The position numbers and the translations under genes were made by a program. A stretch of DNA of 64,000 nt, taken from NCBI RefSeq assembly GCF_014384995.1, contig NZ_JACRSY010000007.1:62001-126000 (forward strand), given 5' to 3'. The stretch is from Zhenhengia yiwuensis. GTDB taxonomy: Bacteria; Bacillota; Clostridia; Lachnospirales; Cellulosilyticaceae. How positions within the stretch are numbered: position 1 is the stretch's first letter; each line of letters starts with the position of its first letter. The notes under the pieces were generated by a model. It did not search any database, was not told the DNA's origin, and worked only from the letters and a program-made list of their open reading frames with translations. Positions 47,283 to 56,579 of the stretch are shown in pieces.

Positions 47283-48656
47283 TTAAACTTCTAATTTAAA
47301 CCCAACAGCAATCGCGCCTTCTTTTACAAACTCACTTGGCACCCTTACCTGGATGCCTTCTTCTGTCTGTCTAAATACTACTGATGTAGCAGTTCCTAAT
47401 ACAGTTACCTCTTTTACAGCTTGCTCTGTATATGGAATATTAAAGACTTCTTCTACCTTCTCCCCTTCCTCACAAAGCTTAAAGGCATAAACTGTATGTT
47501 CTTTTGCTTTTTGAGTAAAGGCAAAGCCACCTTTTAAATAAGGGCTACATACTCTCGTTCCGTAAATACCTTCCCCATTTTTATCTAACCATTTCCCCAT
47601 TTCTTTAATACGCTTAATCGCTGTGCGAGGGAGTCTACCATCAGGTTGTGGGCCCACATTCAGTGCTAGATTACCACCTTTTGCTACAATATTCAGAAGC
47701 ATATGGATAAGCTCTCTTGTGGATTTATAATCATCTTCGTATGCAAAAGAGAAAGACGTTCCCATGGTAATACAACTTTCCCAAGGAACTGGAATAGGTT
47801 TAGAGGGAATACACTGCTCTGGTGTAATATAGTTTTCATAAGGTCCACCAATAGTTCGATCAGCAGATATAATCCATGGCTGAATCTTACGAACCTTATC
47901 CACTGCCTCACCTAGTCGAATATCTTGCCCACTTTGTTCACATACCCAGCCTGCGTCAAACCAGAGCACATCAATCTTGCCATAACGTGTACAAAGCTCT
48001 AAAAGCTGATTATGGGTAAACTGTACAAATTCTTCCCAAAGGCCTGGATTCTCTTCAGGCTTATAAGAAGGCCCCCTCCAAGTGAAATCCCCTCGTTCCA
48101 TATGGGGCGCCCAGTAAGATGGCACATGCCAGTCTGCTTTTGAAAAGTAAGCGACAATACCTATCCCCTGTCTTCTAAAAGCTTCAAATAAATGTCCACA
48201 AATATCTGCATAATGGTGTGTATGGAATGGACAATCTTCCCCTGTAATTTTATAGTCTGAATACTGCGTATCCCACATACAAAAACCATCATGATGCTTC
48301 GTTGTAAAAATTAAATATTTAAATCCACCCTCTTTAGCTAACTTCGCCCATTCATCGGGTTGAAAACGAATAGGATTAAAGGTTTTATTTAAATTTTTAT
48401 ACTGCTCCTTAAACTCTTTGTTGGTTACGCCCCAATCCACACCATGTCTAGACCACTCTGCATCTTGGTCACTTAATGCCCAAGATTCTACTAATCCTAA
48501 CTGTGAGTAAGGCCCCCAATGCATCATCAGGGCTAACTTCTGATCTTGAAACCACTCTAAATGCTGTACGACTTTAGGTTCTACAGGTGGGACATAGTGA
48601 TCAACTTTACTATAAGTATGTACACCTTGTTCTACTACTTGTTCATCTTGTGCCAT
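47283..48656 (-). CDS. GH29 alpha-L-fucosidase, copy 2 (intact)
   Basis: 457 aa. The N-terminal catalytic barrel has MMHWGPYS, TTKHHDGFCMWDT (His121, His122), the nucleophile Asp234 in VLWFDAGW, and LNVGPQPDGR, a GH29 hallmark. A short beta-sandwich ends the protein (about 370-457). GH29 removes terminal alpha-L-fucose from glycans with retention. There is no signal peptide, so it acts on imported sugars. It heads the transporter-3 operon behind AGGAGG. It is almost identical to the frameshifted copy at 29369-30743; the difference that matters is five instead of six C at 48513-48517. Confidence 0.95.
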   Translation of the reverse strand: MAQDEQVVEQGVHTYSKVDHYVPPVEPKVVQHLEWFQDQKLALMMHWGPYSQLGLVESWALSDQDAEWSRHGVDWGVTNKEFKEQYKNLNKTFNPIRFQPDEWAKLAKEGGFKYLIFTTKHHDGFCMWDTQYSDYKITGEDCPFHTHHYADICGHLFEAFRRQGIGIVAYFSKADWHVPSYWAPHMERGDFTWRGPSYKPEENPGLWEEFVQFTHNQLLELCTRYGKIDVLWFDAGWVCEQSGQDIRLGEAVDKVRKIQPWIISADRTIGGPYENYITPEQCIPSKPIPVPWESCITMGTSFSFAYEDDYKSTRELIHMLLNIVAKGGNLALNVGPQPDGRLPRTAIKRIKEMGKWLDKNGEGIYGTRVCSPYLKGGFAFTQKAKEHTVYAFKLCEEGEKVEEVFNIPYTEQAVKEVTVLGTATSVVFRQTEEGIQVRVPSEFVKEGAIAVGFKLEV

Positions 48657-48827
48657 TTTTATCCTCCTATGCTATTTACAATAGTAAATTTATACAATTT
48701 TCTTTACTATTCATAGGTAATATTCTACATCTAAATACAAAAATTTATAATACACTATATTGTCTTTTTATTCTCCTATCTTGCTCTATAAAGATTACGC
48801 CCATAACCTCTCTATTAACCTTACATT

Positions 48828-48868
48828 AAAAAGAGGCTTGCCCCCTACTAATGGGCACAAGCCTCTTT
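48828..48868 (-). terminator. Terminator after the phosphoribosyltransferase gene
   Basis: A stem AAAGAGGCTTG with CAAGCCTCTTT, extended by GCCC/GGGG-like pairs, is followed on the minus strand by TTTTTAAT; it starts 13 bases after the stop. Confidence 0.85.
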
Positions 48869-48880
48869 AATCTCTCCCTC

Positions 48881-49600
48881 TTAATCCTCCAGAATCTGTA
48901 ATCCATAGGAATTGACTATAGCATCCAATGGTTTCTTCGCTTTACAATCCTCACACATATCTGGGCTAGATAATTTAAAGTTTGGTAAATCATTCTTTGT
49001 AAATATAGCATTTACAGGATATTCATCCACTTTATCTATATTTGCGAAAATAACAGATAAGCCTGTTACTTTTCCACCATATGCTAAAATTGTTCGAATA
49101 GCCTTAGAAATAGTTCCACCACTCATTGCTGTCGCCAATACAATGAGTACATTTTTTCCATAAATCATAGGTTTAATATTTTTATTAACCACCATTTGTC
49201 CGCTCTTATCAAACTCAGGAGTAATAACGTAGAACGAATTGTGCTTATTATTAGATGGGAAACCTCCTATACTGAGTTCTTCTGCTAAATAAGCACCAAT
49301 AACCTCACAACCATCCATACAAATAATCGTATCTATAGGTGTTTTAGTGGCTCCAAGCTCACTCATTGACTTCCAACTCGGTTCTAAGCCCATTATATTT
49401 GTATCTAATTTTACTTTTCTTACATATTGCTCTGCCATAACCTGGGCCACTAATTTCGCTTCTTTTTGACGCATTTTTAAAAATGTCATATCGATATAGT
49501 AATTAATATGGAATCTGTCACTTGAAAAATGTCCTGGAATGGCTTTTAAGACTAAATCAGCATTACTCTTACATGGAATTTTGATTTGTTCTTGCATCAT
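48881..49600 (-). CDS. Phosphoribosyltransferase (orotate phosphoribosyltransferase-like)
   Basis: This 239-aa type I phosphoribosyltransferase has the PRPP-binding region VLIVLATAMSGGTISKAI, in which the usual paired acids are replaced by LATAMSGG-type residues, so activity is not certain. The central loop ICMDGCEVIGAYLAEEL and the Cys-containing end MCEDCKAKKPLDAI are like OPRT-related proteins of clostridia. Substrate not assignable. Two ATGs (49600, 49597) follow GAGGTG; the second is better spaced. It lies just after the ASST gene, with a hairpin between, so cotranscription is possible but not shown. Confidence 0.72.
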   Translation of the reverse strand: MMQEQIKIPCKSNADLVLKAIPGHFSSDRFHINYYIDMTFLKMRQKEAKLVAQVMAEQYVRKVKLDTNIMGLEPSWKSMSELGATKTPIDTIICMDGCEVIGAYLAEELSIGGFPSNNKHNSFYVITPEFDKSGQMVVNKNIKPMIYGKNVLIVLATAMSGGTISKAIRTILAYGGKVTGLSVIFANIDKVDEYPVNAIFTKNDLPNFKLSSPDMCEDCKAKKPLDAIVNSYGLQILED

Positions 49601-49634
49601 TTACACCTCATCTTTTCTTATTTTATATCAACGC

Positions 49635-49674
49635 AAAGCAGACCTAGAGTCTTATTTCATCCTAGATCTGCTTT
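49635..49674 (-). terminator. Hairpin after the arylsulfotransferase gene
   Basis: A 13-bp stem with one G-U pair (49635-49647 with 49662-49674) begins 18 bases after the ASST stop. No U-run follows, so it may only be partial. Confidence 0.5.
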
Positions 49675-49691
49675 ACATGAGTTATCCTATC

Positions 49692-51548
49692 CTAACAAGT
49701 AATTTGAATACCTGTTTCATATTTTTTATCTTCAATAATCACACGAATATCATAAGTACCTTTTAAACCTGTTTTGGTTACACAAGTTCTAGTATTTCTA
49801 TCATCTGTATCTAAGAAAGAACCACAACACATTGCTTTAGATGGAACAGCAGTTGTAGAAATGTAATATCGATGTACTTCATCTCCTTGTTCTAAGAGCA
49901 TCATAGCAAGATCCCCTTTCATAAAGCGGCAGAAGAATGTAAATTTGTCAAATTCCTCTTCAACTCTTGCATTACATGTTTCTGGTAAGAGCTGTCCACA
50001 AGCTTCTGCTGGAATGCCTGTCTCAAACTCTTTGGTTTCACTTAAATAACCTAGAATAGTACCTTCACCCATTTCTAAATTGTTGCCCTCACTGTATAAT
50101 TTCATTTTTTCAGCACGATAGAAATTACCATGTACTTTCATTTCATACATCTTTGTATCATTAACGAGTTCAACTGTAATGGAAGATTGAGAGCCACCTG
50201 CCATTATAGCAAACGCGCCTAGTGCTTCTGACGGCTTACCATCTTTATCATAAGCAATTCCTCCAGAATGCACCATATAGTGTCCTTCATTATAATATTC
50301 CACATTACAGATATAAGGTGAGAAGAATTCTGCTCCTCTTTCTTTACCATATTGCCATACTTGCTCAATGGTCATATCTTCAGTATTAATTCTATATCTT
50401 ACCCCTCTAGAGTAGTTATTATATGCAGGTACTTTTCTTTCTTCCACTTTAGTCGCATTATGGTGATTATCAAAGCACATTACATCTCCATTTGGAGTAA
50501 TAACACAAGCGTGCTGCTCATATTGCCATTCAAAGTTATTGCCAATTGGTTTAAAGAAATATTTTTGCATATGTTCTGGCCAAGTTTCTGGGTCACCTAT
50601 AATCCAATTAAGTTCACCACTCTCATAATCTATATTAATCATGGCATCAACATGACGGCCTGAAAATGTTAAAGAGTGAGTTTTTTCATCATACCAAACT
50701 GCATTGTTATGGAACCAGTCTTCATCTGTATAGGATAAACCTTTTCCTTCTCCAGGTGTTAAGCATTTGCTGTAATCCCAAGTTTTTAAGATTTCACCTG
50801 TTTGTCTATCTACTAACACACACATATCTTCTACTGTTTCACTTGTTAAGTCTTCAGTTAAACATAATAGGTTACCATCTGGCATTTCAAATTGATCATG
50901 GTGGTACGCGCCGGGAATACGGTACTCTTTATAAATTTTGCCTGTTGGAGACATTTCATATAAGCCAGACATATAGTATGGCATTTTAATAAGACGATCT
51001 GTTCCAAATAATAAATTACCATTTTTTAAACGTTTTAAGTCAAAAACACAAAGAGTTGTTAAATGCCAACGAATATCTCCAGCATAGTCAACACCTACTG
51101 TTTTGTCAGTACTTGCTGGGCAAAGAATCATGATATTATCTTGGAAATATTCTGGTGTAGTTTGTACGTATTCAATAATACTTTGATCCACAACATTTTC
51201 TACTTCAATATGAATAGTGGTTGTTTTCCCTCTATAAGGTGTAATTTCTACTGTATTATTATAATCGCTATAGAGCCCTAATACTGGTAAAATATGTGTT
51301 TTTGCTTTTGGGAAAGTATGTACAATATCAGCTGCCTTTGTTTTTCCTTTAACACGAACTGTTACAGCTACTTCTTCTTCTGTACGGAATAATACTACTG
51401 CTGATAATGGGTTAATAAGGTATGCATTATATTTTACAAGTGGGTTTTCTACTGTATAGTTCCCAGCTTCAAATTCTGCTAACATTTCTTTTTCTGCTTT
51501 TGTTTGAAGTGGAATCCAGTGTTCAATTTTTTTGTATTCTACTGCCAT
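49692..51548 (-). CDS. Arylsulfate sulfotransferase (ASST family), leaderless
   Basis: 618 aa. A beta-sandwich N-terminal part (1-120) is followed by a six-bladed propeller as in ASST. Candidate active-site histidines lie in AYHHDQFEMPDGN, DWFHNNAVWYDEKTHSLTF and QHACVITPNGDVM, which match the propeller-blade positions of the known E. coli enzyme by order. ASST moves sulfate from one phenolic sulfate ester to another phenol without PAPS. The E. coli protein is periplasmic, but this one starts MAVEYKKIEHWIPL with no signal peptide. It lies between the DASS transporter (upstream) and the phosphoribosyltransferase. Confidence 0.88.
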   Translation of the reverse strand: MAVEYKKIEHWIPLQTKAEKEMLAEFEAGNYTVENPLVKYNAYLINPLSAVVLFRTEEEVAVTVRVKGKTKAADIVHTFPKAKTHILPVLGLYSDYNNTVEITPYRGKTTTIHIEVENVVDQSIIEYVQTTPEYFQDNIMILCPASTDKTVGVDYAGDIRWHLTTLCVFDLKRLKNGNLLFGTDRLIKMPYYMSGLYEMSPTGKIYKEYRIPGAYHHDQFEMPDGNLLCLTEDLTSETVEDMCVLVDRQTGEILKTWDYSKCLTPGEGKGLSYTDEDWFHNNAVWYDEKTHSLTFSGRHVDAMINIDYESGELNWIIGDPETWPEHMQKYFFKPIGNNFEWQYEQHACVITPNGDVMCFDNHHNATKVEERKVPAYNNYSRGVRYRINTEDMTIEQVWQYGKERGAEFFSPYICNVEYYNEGHYMVHSGGIAYDKDGKPSEALGAFAIMAGGSQSSITVELVNDTKMYEMKVHGNFYRAEKMKLYSEGNNLEMGEGTILGYLSETKEFETGIPAEACGQLLPETCNARVEEEFDKFTFFCRFMKGDLAMMLLEQGDEVHRYYISTTAVPSKAMCCGSFLDTDDRNTRTCVTKTGLKGTYDIRVIIEDKKYETGIQITC

Positions 51549-51615
51549 TACAATCGCTCCTCTACTATTAGAAATTATTTTTTTATCGCTTTAACTCTTA
51601 TTGTATTTTTTATTA

Positions 51616-53085
51616 TTAGAAGAATAGATTTGCAAAAGGTACACCTATTACCAAAATAACGATTATTTCTACAACAAGGATTACCCCTGTATACTTATAG
51701 ACATCTCCAGAAGTCAGATACTCTTTATTTCCAAATAACATAGCTGCTAGTGGAGATGCTGACGGTGTACAAGCTGCTGTTGAGAGTACAGCAAAGATGA
51801 GTAACGTAATAATAGGGGCTGGACTAACACCTGAATTTGCACAATAAGTTAATATAACTGGTTGTAAAATCATTCCGATTACTAAAGAGTTACATACATT
51901 GGTTAATATAATTGCAAGCATTAATAAAACAATCGTAAACATAACACCTGACATTCCATTAAAGATTGGTGTTAAAACAGTATTTAAGAATGGTGTTACA
52001 CCTGTCGCTTCATTCGTTAATACACCACCAATTAAGATTGCAGATGTACATAAAAAGTATGTAGGCCAAGCAAAATCTTTACCCATTACTTCATTAAAAC
52101 GTAACACAGGTCCATCTTCAAATTGAATCAAACTTAAAATGCCTACTAACACTATCGGTACAACTAAAGAATTTTTATTAATAAATCCTAAAATAGGTGC
52201 ATTTGGCAATAAACTTGGGATTAACATACAGAAAATGAAAACACCTAGGAAAATACCATATACCTTTTGTGCTTTAGACATTGGAGGTAATGGATTTTTT
52301 CTTAACATCTCAATATTAATTTTCTTCATAGGTTCTACGTCTGGGCGGAAAATAAATTTCATAACAAAGACTACAGATATAATTAAAATCAATCCTAAAC
52401 TAAAACAAACCATAAAATAAGTAGCATCCGAAATGAGAATGCCTTCAGTTATTGTTGGGAAGTTTGCTAATAAACCTTTGTAGTTTCCGAGTAAGGCAAG
52501 TGCATTTGACATATACGGTGGAACTGGGAAACCAATTAATGCTGCTATAACAATACCTATTACTAATAATTTTGGATAGGCATCTGTTTTCTTATATCCC
52601 ACTTCTTCAAATATCCCATATAAAATAGGCCAGAATAAAAATATAGGAGCAAATACCCCAATAAATACAGACATTAAATAGGCCCCTAACATCATCACGA
52701 AAGTAAATACCCAAGGTCTTCCTTCCATAAACTTCCTAGTCATAATCCAGCGCGCAATGTATACTGTAAATTTTCTATTAGTTAAACCACCCATAAAAAT
52801 CATTAAGAATAACATTTGCACAACGGTTGGATTACCAAAACAAGTTGCTAATACATCTCCTGCTGGAGCAAAATCACTCATTGCCAGCATACAGATACTT
52901 ACAATACTTGCAACGGTAGGCTCAATAGTTGTCCATAGATAAAGCGTTCCTATAAATATACCTATAACTTGTAATCCTATTTCTGTTACATTTGGTAATA
53001 CACCTAATGGAATAAAACGAAATAGAATCATAATTGCAAAACCAATGATAAAATGAACATATGATGCTTTAATTTGTTTTTCCAT
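51616..53085 (-). CDS. SLC13/DASS-type anion transporter
   Basis: About 489 aa from the ATG at 53085 (GTAGGA just before it); an upstream ATG adds eight residues. There are about 12-13 membrane segments of the divalent anion/Na+ symporter (ion transporter) superfamily, with IFMGGLTNRKFTVYIARWI and NVCNSLVIGMILQPV, and a late SPSASPLAAMLFG that resembles the SNT/SNA-type substrate motifs. Substrates of the family are dicarboxylates, sulfate or similar. Its place before the ASST gene suggests a sulfate ester or sulfate (inference). Confidence 0.88.
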   Translation of the reverse strand: MEKQIKASYVHFIIGFAIMILFRFIPLGVLPNVTEIGLQVIGIFIGTLYLWTTIEPTVASIVSICMLAMSDFAPAGDVLATCFGNPTVVQMLFLMIFMGGLTNRKFTVYIARWIMTRKFMEGRPWVFTFVMMLGAYLMSVFIGVFAPIFLFWPILYGIFEEVGYKKTDAYPKLLVIGIVIAALIGFPVPPYMSNALALLGNYKGLLANFPTITEGILISDATYFMVCFSLGLILIISVVFVMKFIFRPDVEPMKKINIEMLRKNPLPPMSKAQKVYGIFLGVFIFCMLIPSLLPNAPILGFINKNSLVVPIVLVGILSLIQFEDGPVLRFNEVMGKDFAWPTYFLCTSAILIGGVLTNEATGVTPFLNTVLTPIFNGMSGVMFTIVLLMLAIILTNVCNSLVIGMILQPVILTYCANSGVSPAPIITLLIFAVLSTAACTPSASPLAAMLFGNKEYLTSGDVYKYTGVILVVEIIVILVIGVPFANLFF

Positions 53086-53241
53086 ATTCCTACAACCTTT
53101 CATATCCAATCTAAAATATTTTGTTAAATTTTTATCACATAAACCTATTATATAATTCTTCTAACCAATTTATAATAGTAAAATTTTAGATTATTATATG
53201 AAATAATTATAAAAAAAAGGTATATAAAGAAATTATTTTAT

Positions 53242-54573
53242 CTATATTAACAAATCCATTATGATGTTAATGCTCAAATTTCCTACACTTTGTTCAATTT
53301 TCTGTTTTAATCTATAGGCTTGTAAAAATTCTATTTCATCTTTTACTACAAGCGAAATTTTGAGTGTTTTTGTTTTACCTGTACCTAATTTTAAAACACT
53401 AAATCCAATTACGTTCATAAAAAGCTGCTCTCTCTCTTTATCCTCCAAATACTGATAAGGGTGAAGCATATGTAAAATGGCTTTGGATTTATACACTTCA
53501 TGAATCAAGTCATTAAGGTATTCATAAGCGTAATAATGGGAATTGAATTGCTCCTCCATATCCTTGCAGAGATTGAGTATAATCTCAACTCCTTCTAAGC
53601 TAAGAGGGCTTCTTTGCTTAACTTGAAGTAAGTGTTTATATAATCTACTGGTAGTTGTTTCTTGGTAGCAATTAATATGATGTCTTTCAATAAATTTCTC
53701 CAAAACATCTTTTTGAAATTCAATTCTATACGAGTCCTCTTGCTGACAAGCCTCTTCTCTCCATGTCTTAGGGCGTTGATTAAAATACCTTTTAAAAGTA
53801 TTATAAAAGGACTTCATATCATAAATGCCAACTCGATTAGCTATTTCAGTCATGGGCACTTGCTGCTCTAATAAATACTGCTGAATGATAATTAATTTTC
53901 GATACTGTACAAAATCTTTAAACCCAATTCCACCGACTTTTTTCATAAACTGAGAAAAGTAAGTCGCATTCATATATAACTCTTTTAAAATATCTTCTAC
54001 GACAATCTTTTGATGACTATGATTCATCACATATTCCACGACAGAATAATAGCGCATTTGTAATTTCTCTGTTGGATATTCTTCTTCTTCTTTTAAATGG
54101 GTTATTAATTGGTAGGAAGTAAATAACATATTTACTAGACACTCTTCATTAAAGAGCTTAGCTTCTGGCCCAACCATTTCATACAAATTATTTTCAAAGC
54201 AATATTGATTAATAAGTAATTGAACAACGTTCTCATTCAAGCTGTTTTTTAATGGTCTATCTATTGGCAATAATTCATCATTATTGAGAAAATCTACATA
54301 TTCTATCTTGCCAAATATATGTTTGAATCGAGACACACGAATTTTTGTTGAAATAATATAGGCCCCTTCACTCTCTATGCTATGCACAATATTACGATTA
54401 ATAAAAGTAAACTCTCCTTCTCCTACTTGTATTGTTCGCTCTACTTTTTGAATAGTAATAGTTCCTTTGAGCACAAGAATAATCTCTACATCCTCTACCT
54501 GAAAGTGCGGTTTTATAGTATTCACATACAACATATTTGTTCTAATTCGATTCTCTGTCATCTTGTTCACCAT
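53242..54573 (-). CDS. AraC-family regulator with C-terminal extension
   Basis: 443 aa. A cupin-like sensor domain (about 20-130, VLKGTITIQKVERTIQVGEG) and a central AraC double helix-turn-helix (about 180-280, IVVEDILKELYMNATYFSQFM) are followed by about 160 unassigned residues. Most AraC proteins end with the DNA-binding part, so the extension is odd. No clear ribosome site precedes the ATG at 54573; a later ATG at 54561 is possible. It lies upstream of the transporter and ASST genes in the same orientation and is likely their regulator. Confidence 0.85.
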   Translation of the reverse strand: MVNKMTENRIRTNMLYVNTIKPHFQVEDVEIILVLKGTITIQKVERTIQVGEGEFTFINRNIVHSIESEGAYIISTKIRVSRFKHIFGKIEYVDFLNNDELLPIDRPLKNSLNENVVQLLINQYCFENNLYEMVGPEAKLFNEECLVNMLFTSYQLITHLKEEEEYPTEKLQMRYYSVVEYVMNHSHQKIVVEDILKELYMNATYFSQFMKKVGGIGFKDFVQYRKLIIIQQYLLEQQVPMTEIANRVGIYDMKSFYNTFKRYFNQRPKTWREEACQQEDSYRIEFQKDVLEKFIERHHINCYQETTTSRLYKHLLQVKQRSPLSLEGVEIILNLCKDMEEQFNSHYYAYEYLNDLIHEVYKSKAILHMLHPYQYLEDKEREQLFMNVIGFSVLKLGTGKTKTLKISLVVKDEIEFLQAYRLKQKIEQSVGNLSINIIMDLLI

Positions 54574-55014
54574 TTATATTAATTATATTATTTATATTTT
54601 GTTTATAATTTATCTATATTTTATTATTTATATTTTATTATACTATAATTTTTATAACTCTTACAGTTAAGAAGATGCTAAACTTATTCTTTCAAAACCA
54701 GTTAGTTCTTTACAAGGGCATACCTACTTAATCCCTTATGCCAAAAATCTTGCCACAACTTAAAAGCCAACCTAAGTTTCGCCCGTATTTCTAAAGGAAA
54801 GGCGTACTTAGATTGGCTTTTATTGTGTAAAGTTGTATCTTATTTAAAAGTTCCATATTAAAAGAAGCATCATCTACAAACGGATACTTCACATAAATGT
54901 GCTCTTTCACACTTGCAACTTTCTTAAATCTTCTAACAGAAATAACTGAACTTATAATAGACATATAAAAGGATTCTATCTTTCTTTAGAATAAACACAA
55001 ATAAAAGTCTTATT
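54574..55014. other. Gene-free stretch with repeat copy A
   Basis: The 441 bases hold an almost G/C-free tract (about 54573-54660) upstream of the AraC gene, repeat copy A (54722-54842), and an open frame of 57 codons on the minus strand (54964-54791, starting MSIISSVISV) that runs into the repeat. That frame has no ribosome site or family resemblance; I list it only as a possible remnant. Confidence 0.4.
54722..54842. repeat. Dispersed repeat, copy A (hairpin element)
   Basis: About 121 bases, roughly 90% identical by eye to copy B at 56899-57020 and in the same orientation. Its core is a long hairpin, AAAAGCCAACCTAAGT with ACTTAGATTGGCTTTT, with an inner CGCC/GGCG pairing. Both copies lie downstream of minus-strand genes and could act as terminators. 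They flank the HD-GYP gene. Confidence 0.8.
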
Positions 55015-56283
55015 CTACTTAAGAACAAAACTTATTTTATCAAAATAATTTAACATTGCTTCGTACTCATTCATTAAATTATTATATAAATCTATTGTAT
55101 CTTTCGTATTGGCTTTAACTTTTTCTTTAATATAATCGTAATTTTCAATTACTAAACGACATATATCCTTATCTATCTCATAATTGGATACCATATTTGA
55201 TAATATGGATAGAACTTGATCTTTTGAAAATACATCCTTATAGCTTCTCTTTCCTATCAAAGCGCTTAAAATATCTGCAACTGCTACGATTCTCACTTCC
55301 TTTGATATTTGATCATCTCTTAAGCCAAATGGATATCCTGTTCCATTTAACTTCTCATGATGTAAGGCTGCTATATCTCGTATATCATCTATTCCCATAT
55401 TACTTAAAATCTTATATACAACGAGCGCATGACTTTTCATGACTTCAAATTCTTCCTTAGTAAGACTTCCCTTCTTCTCTAATATATTTATTGGAATTGA
55501 TATTTTCCCTATATCATGAAGCATAGATGCTACCTTAATTATTGTTGACTTATAGTCATCTAACCCTATTATTTTACATATTTGCCAACTTATTTCTTCC
55601 ACAGTTATAGTATGTAATATGGTAGCCTCACTTCTAAAATCTATCGCATAATTTAACATTCTTGCATATGAAATGATTTCTTCTCTTGATAATTCTCTTT
55701 TTTCAAGGACCTCATATAACTCACTTAAATAGGTATCACCTTGTATTTTTTCGAGTAAATCATATTCATCACATGCCTTTTTAAATAATTCTTTATGTTC
55801 TTCAAGTAGATAATTACTATTTTTATTTAATATCCACCTAGGGTCTATTTTATTAAAACGCAACTGTAAAACTGCAATACTATCCGCTAAATTTAATAGG
55901 AGCGCTTCTTTAGGAATCTTGATTTCTGCTGAATGACTAAAATCTTTAGGATACAAATGATGTCCTAATACGATTTCGGCTAAATCTGATAAAGGTGAAA
56001 AATACTTTATAAATAAATATCCATATACAGAATGGTTCATTGGAATCTCTAAGTCAATAGCAACAATATGATTCCTTTCCTCTACCTTATATACCCCTAT
56101 ATCATGGAACACAGTTAATGTAATCATCCTTAATATTTGTTCATCACTGTATCCACCCTGGCATTTTAATAGCTTATACATTATGTATGCAACCTTTTCT
56201 CCATGCCCTTCCAATCTATCATCCATAGAATCTAATGTTCTCTGTATGATCATGACGATATCTTTTAAAGTTATTCTTTTCAT
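55015..56283 (-). CDS. Tandem HD-domain protein with HD-GYP domain (c-di-GMP phosphodiesterase-like)
   Basis: 422 aa from the ATG at 56283 (GGGGA eight bases before; an upstream GTG is in frame). It has two HD domains. The first (about 20-160) shows VFHDIG, a later His, GHH and NLADS. The second (about 225-400) has the full HD-GYP set: LHDIGKISIP, KSHALV, and the signature HHEKLNGTGYP. HD-GYP enzymes hydrolyse cyclic di-GMP. There is no membrane segment or receiver domain. A structured gene-free stretch lies upstream. Confidence 0.9.
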   Translation of the reverse strand: MKRITLKDIVMIIQRTLDSMDDRLEGHGEKVAYIMYKLLKCQGGYSDEQILRMITLTVFHDIGVYKVEERNHIVAIDLEIPMNHSVYGYLFIKYFSPLSDLAEIVLGHHLYPKDFSHSAEIKIPKEALLLNLADSIAVLQLRFNKIDPRWILNKNSNYLLEEHKELFKKACDEYDLLEKIQGDTYLSELYEVLEKRELSREEIISYARMLNYAIDFRSEATILHTITVEEISWQICKIIGLDDYKSTIIKVASMLHDIGKISIPINILEKKGSLTKEEFEVMKSHALVVYKILSNMGIDDIRDIAALHHEKLNGTGYPFGLRDDQISKEVRIVAVADILSALIGKRSYKDVFSKDQVLSILSNMVSNYEIDKDICRLVIENYDYIKEKVKANTKDTIDLYNNLMNEYEAMLNYFDKISFVLK

Positions 56284-56579
56284 CCAAATATTCCCCACAA
56301 TTAAACTTTCTTTTTCATCTCATACTTTACCATTTTTTTGCTCATATTAAAAGGTTATTCCAATTTAGCATATTCACTTTCTTAATGTGGAAGGGCTAAA
56401 ACGAAAATTACTATAGGCTTTTTCTACTTAATTTTATTGTATGATTTAGTAACTCTACTGAAAATTAATTATTCTAAATATTTTACTTCCTTTTAAAACC
56501 TGAATAGTGTATAAATAAAGTATAAGTCTTAAAACACGTACAGGTATCCCTACCATTCTAGATAAGTAAGTTTATCTGT

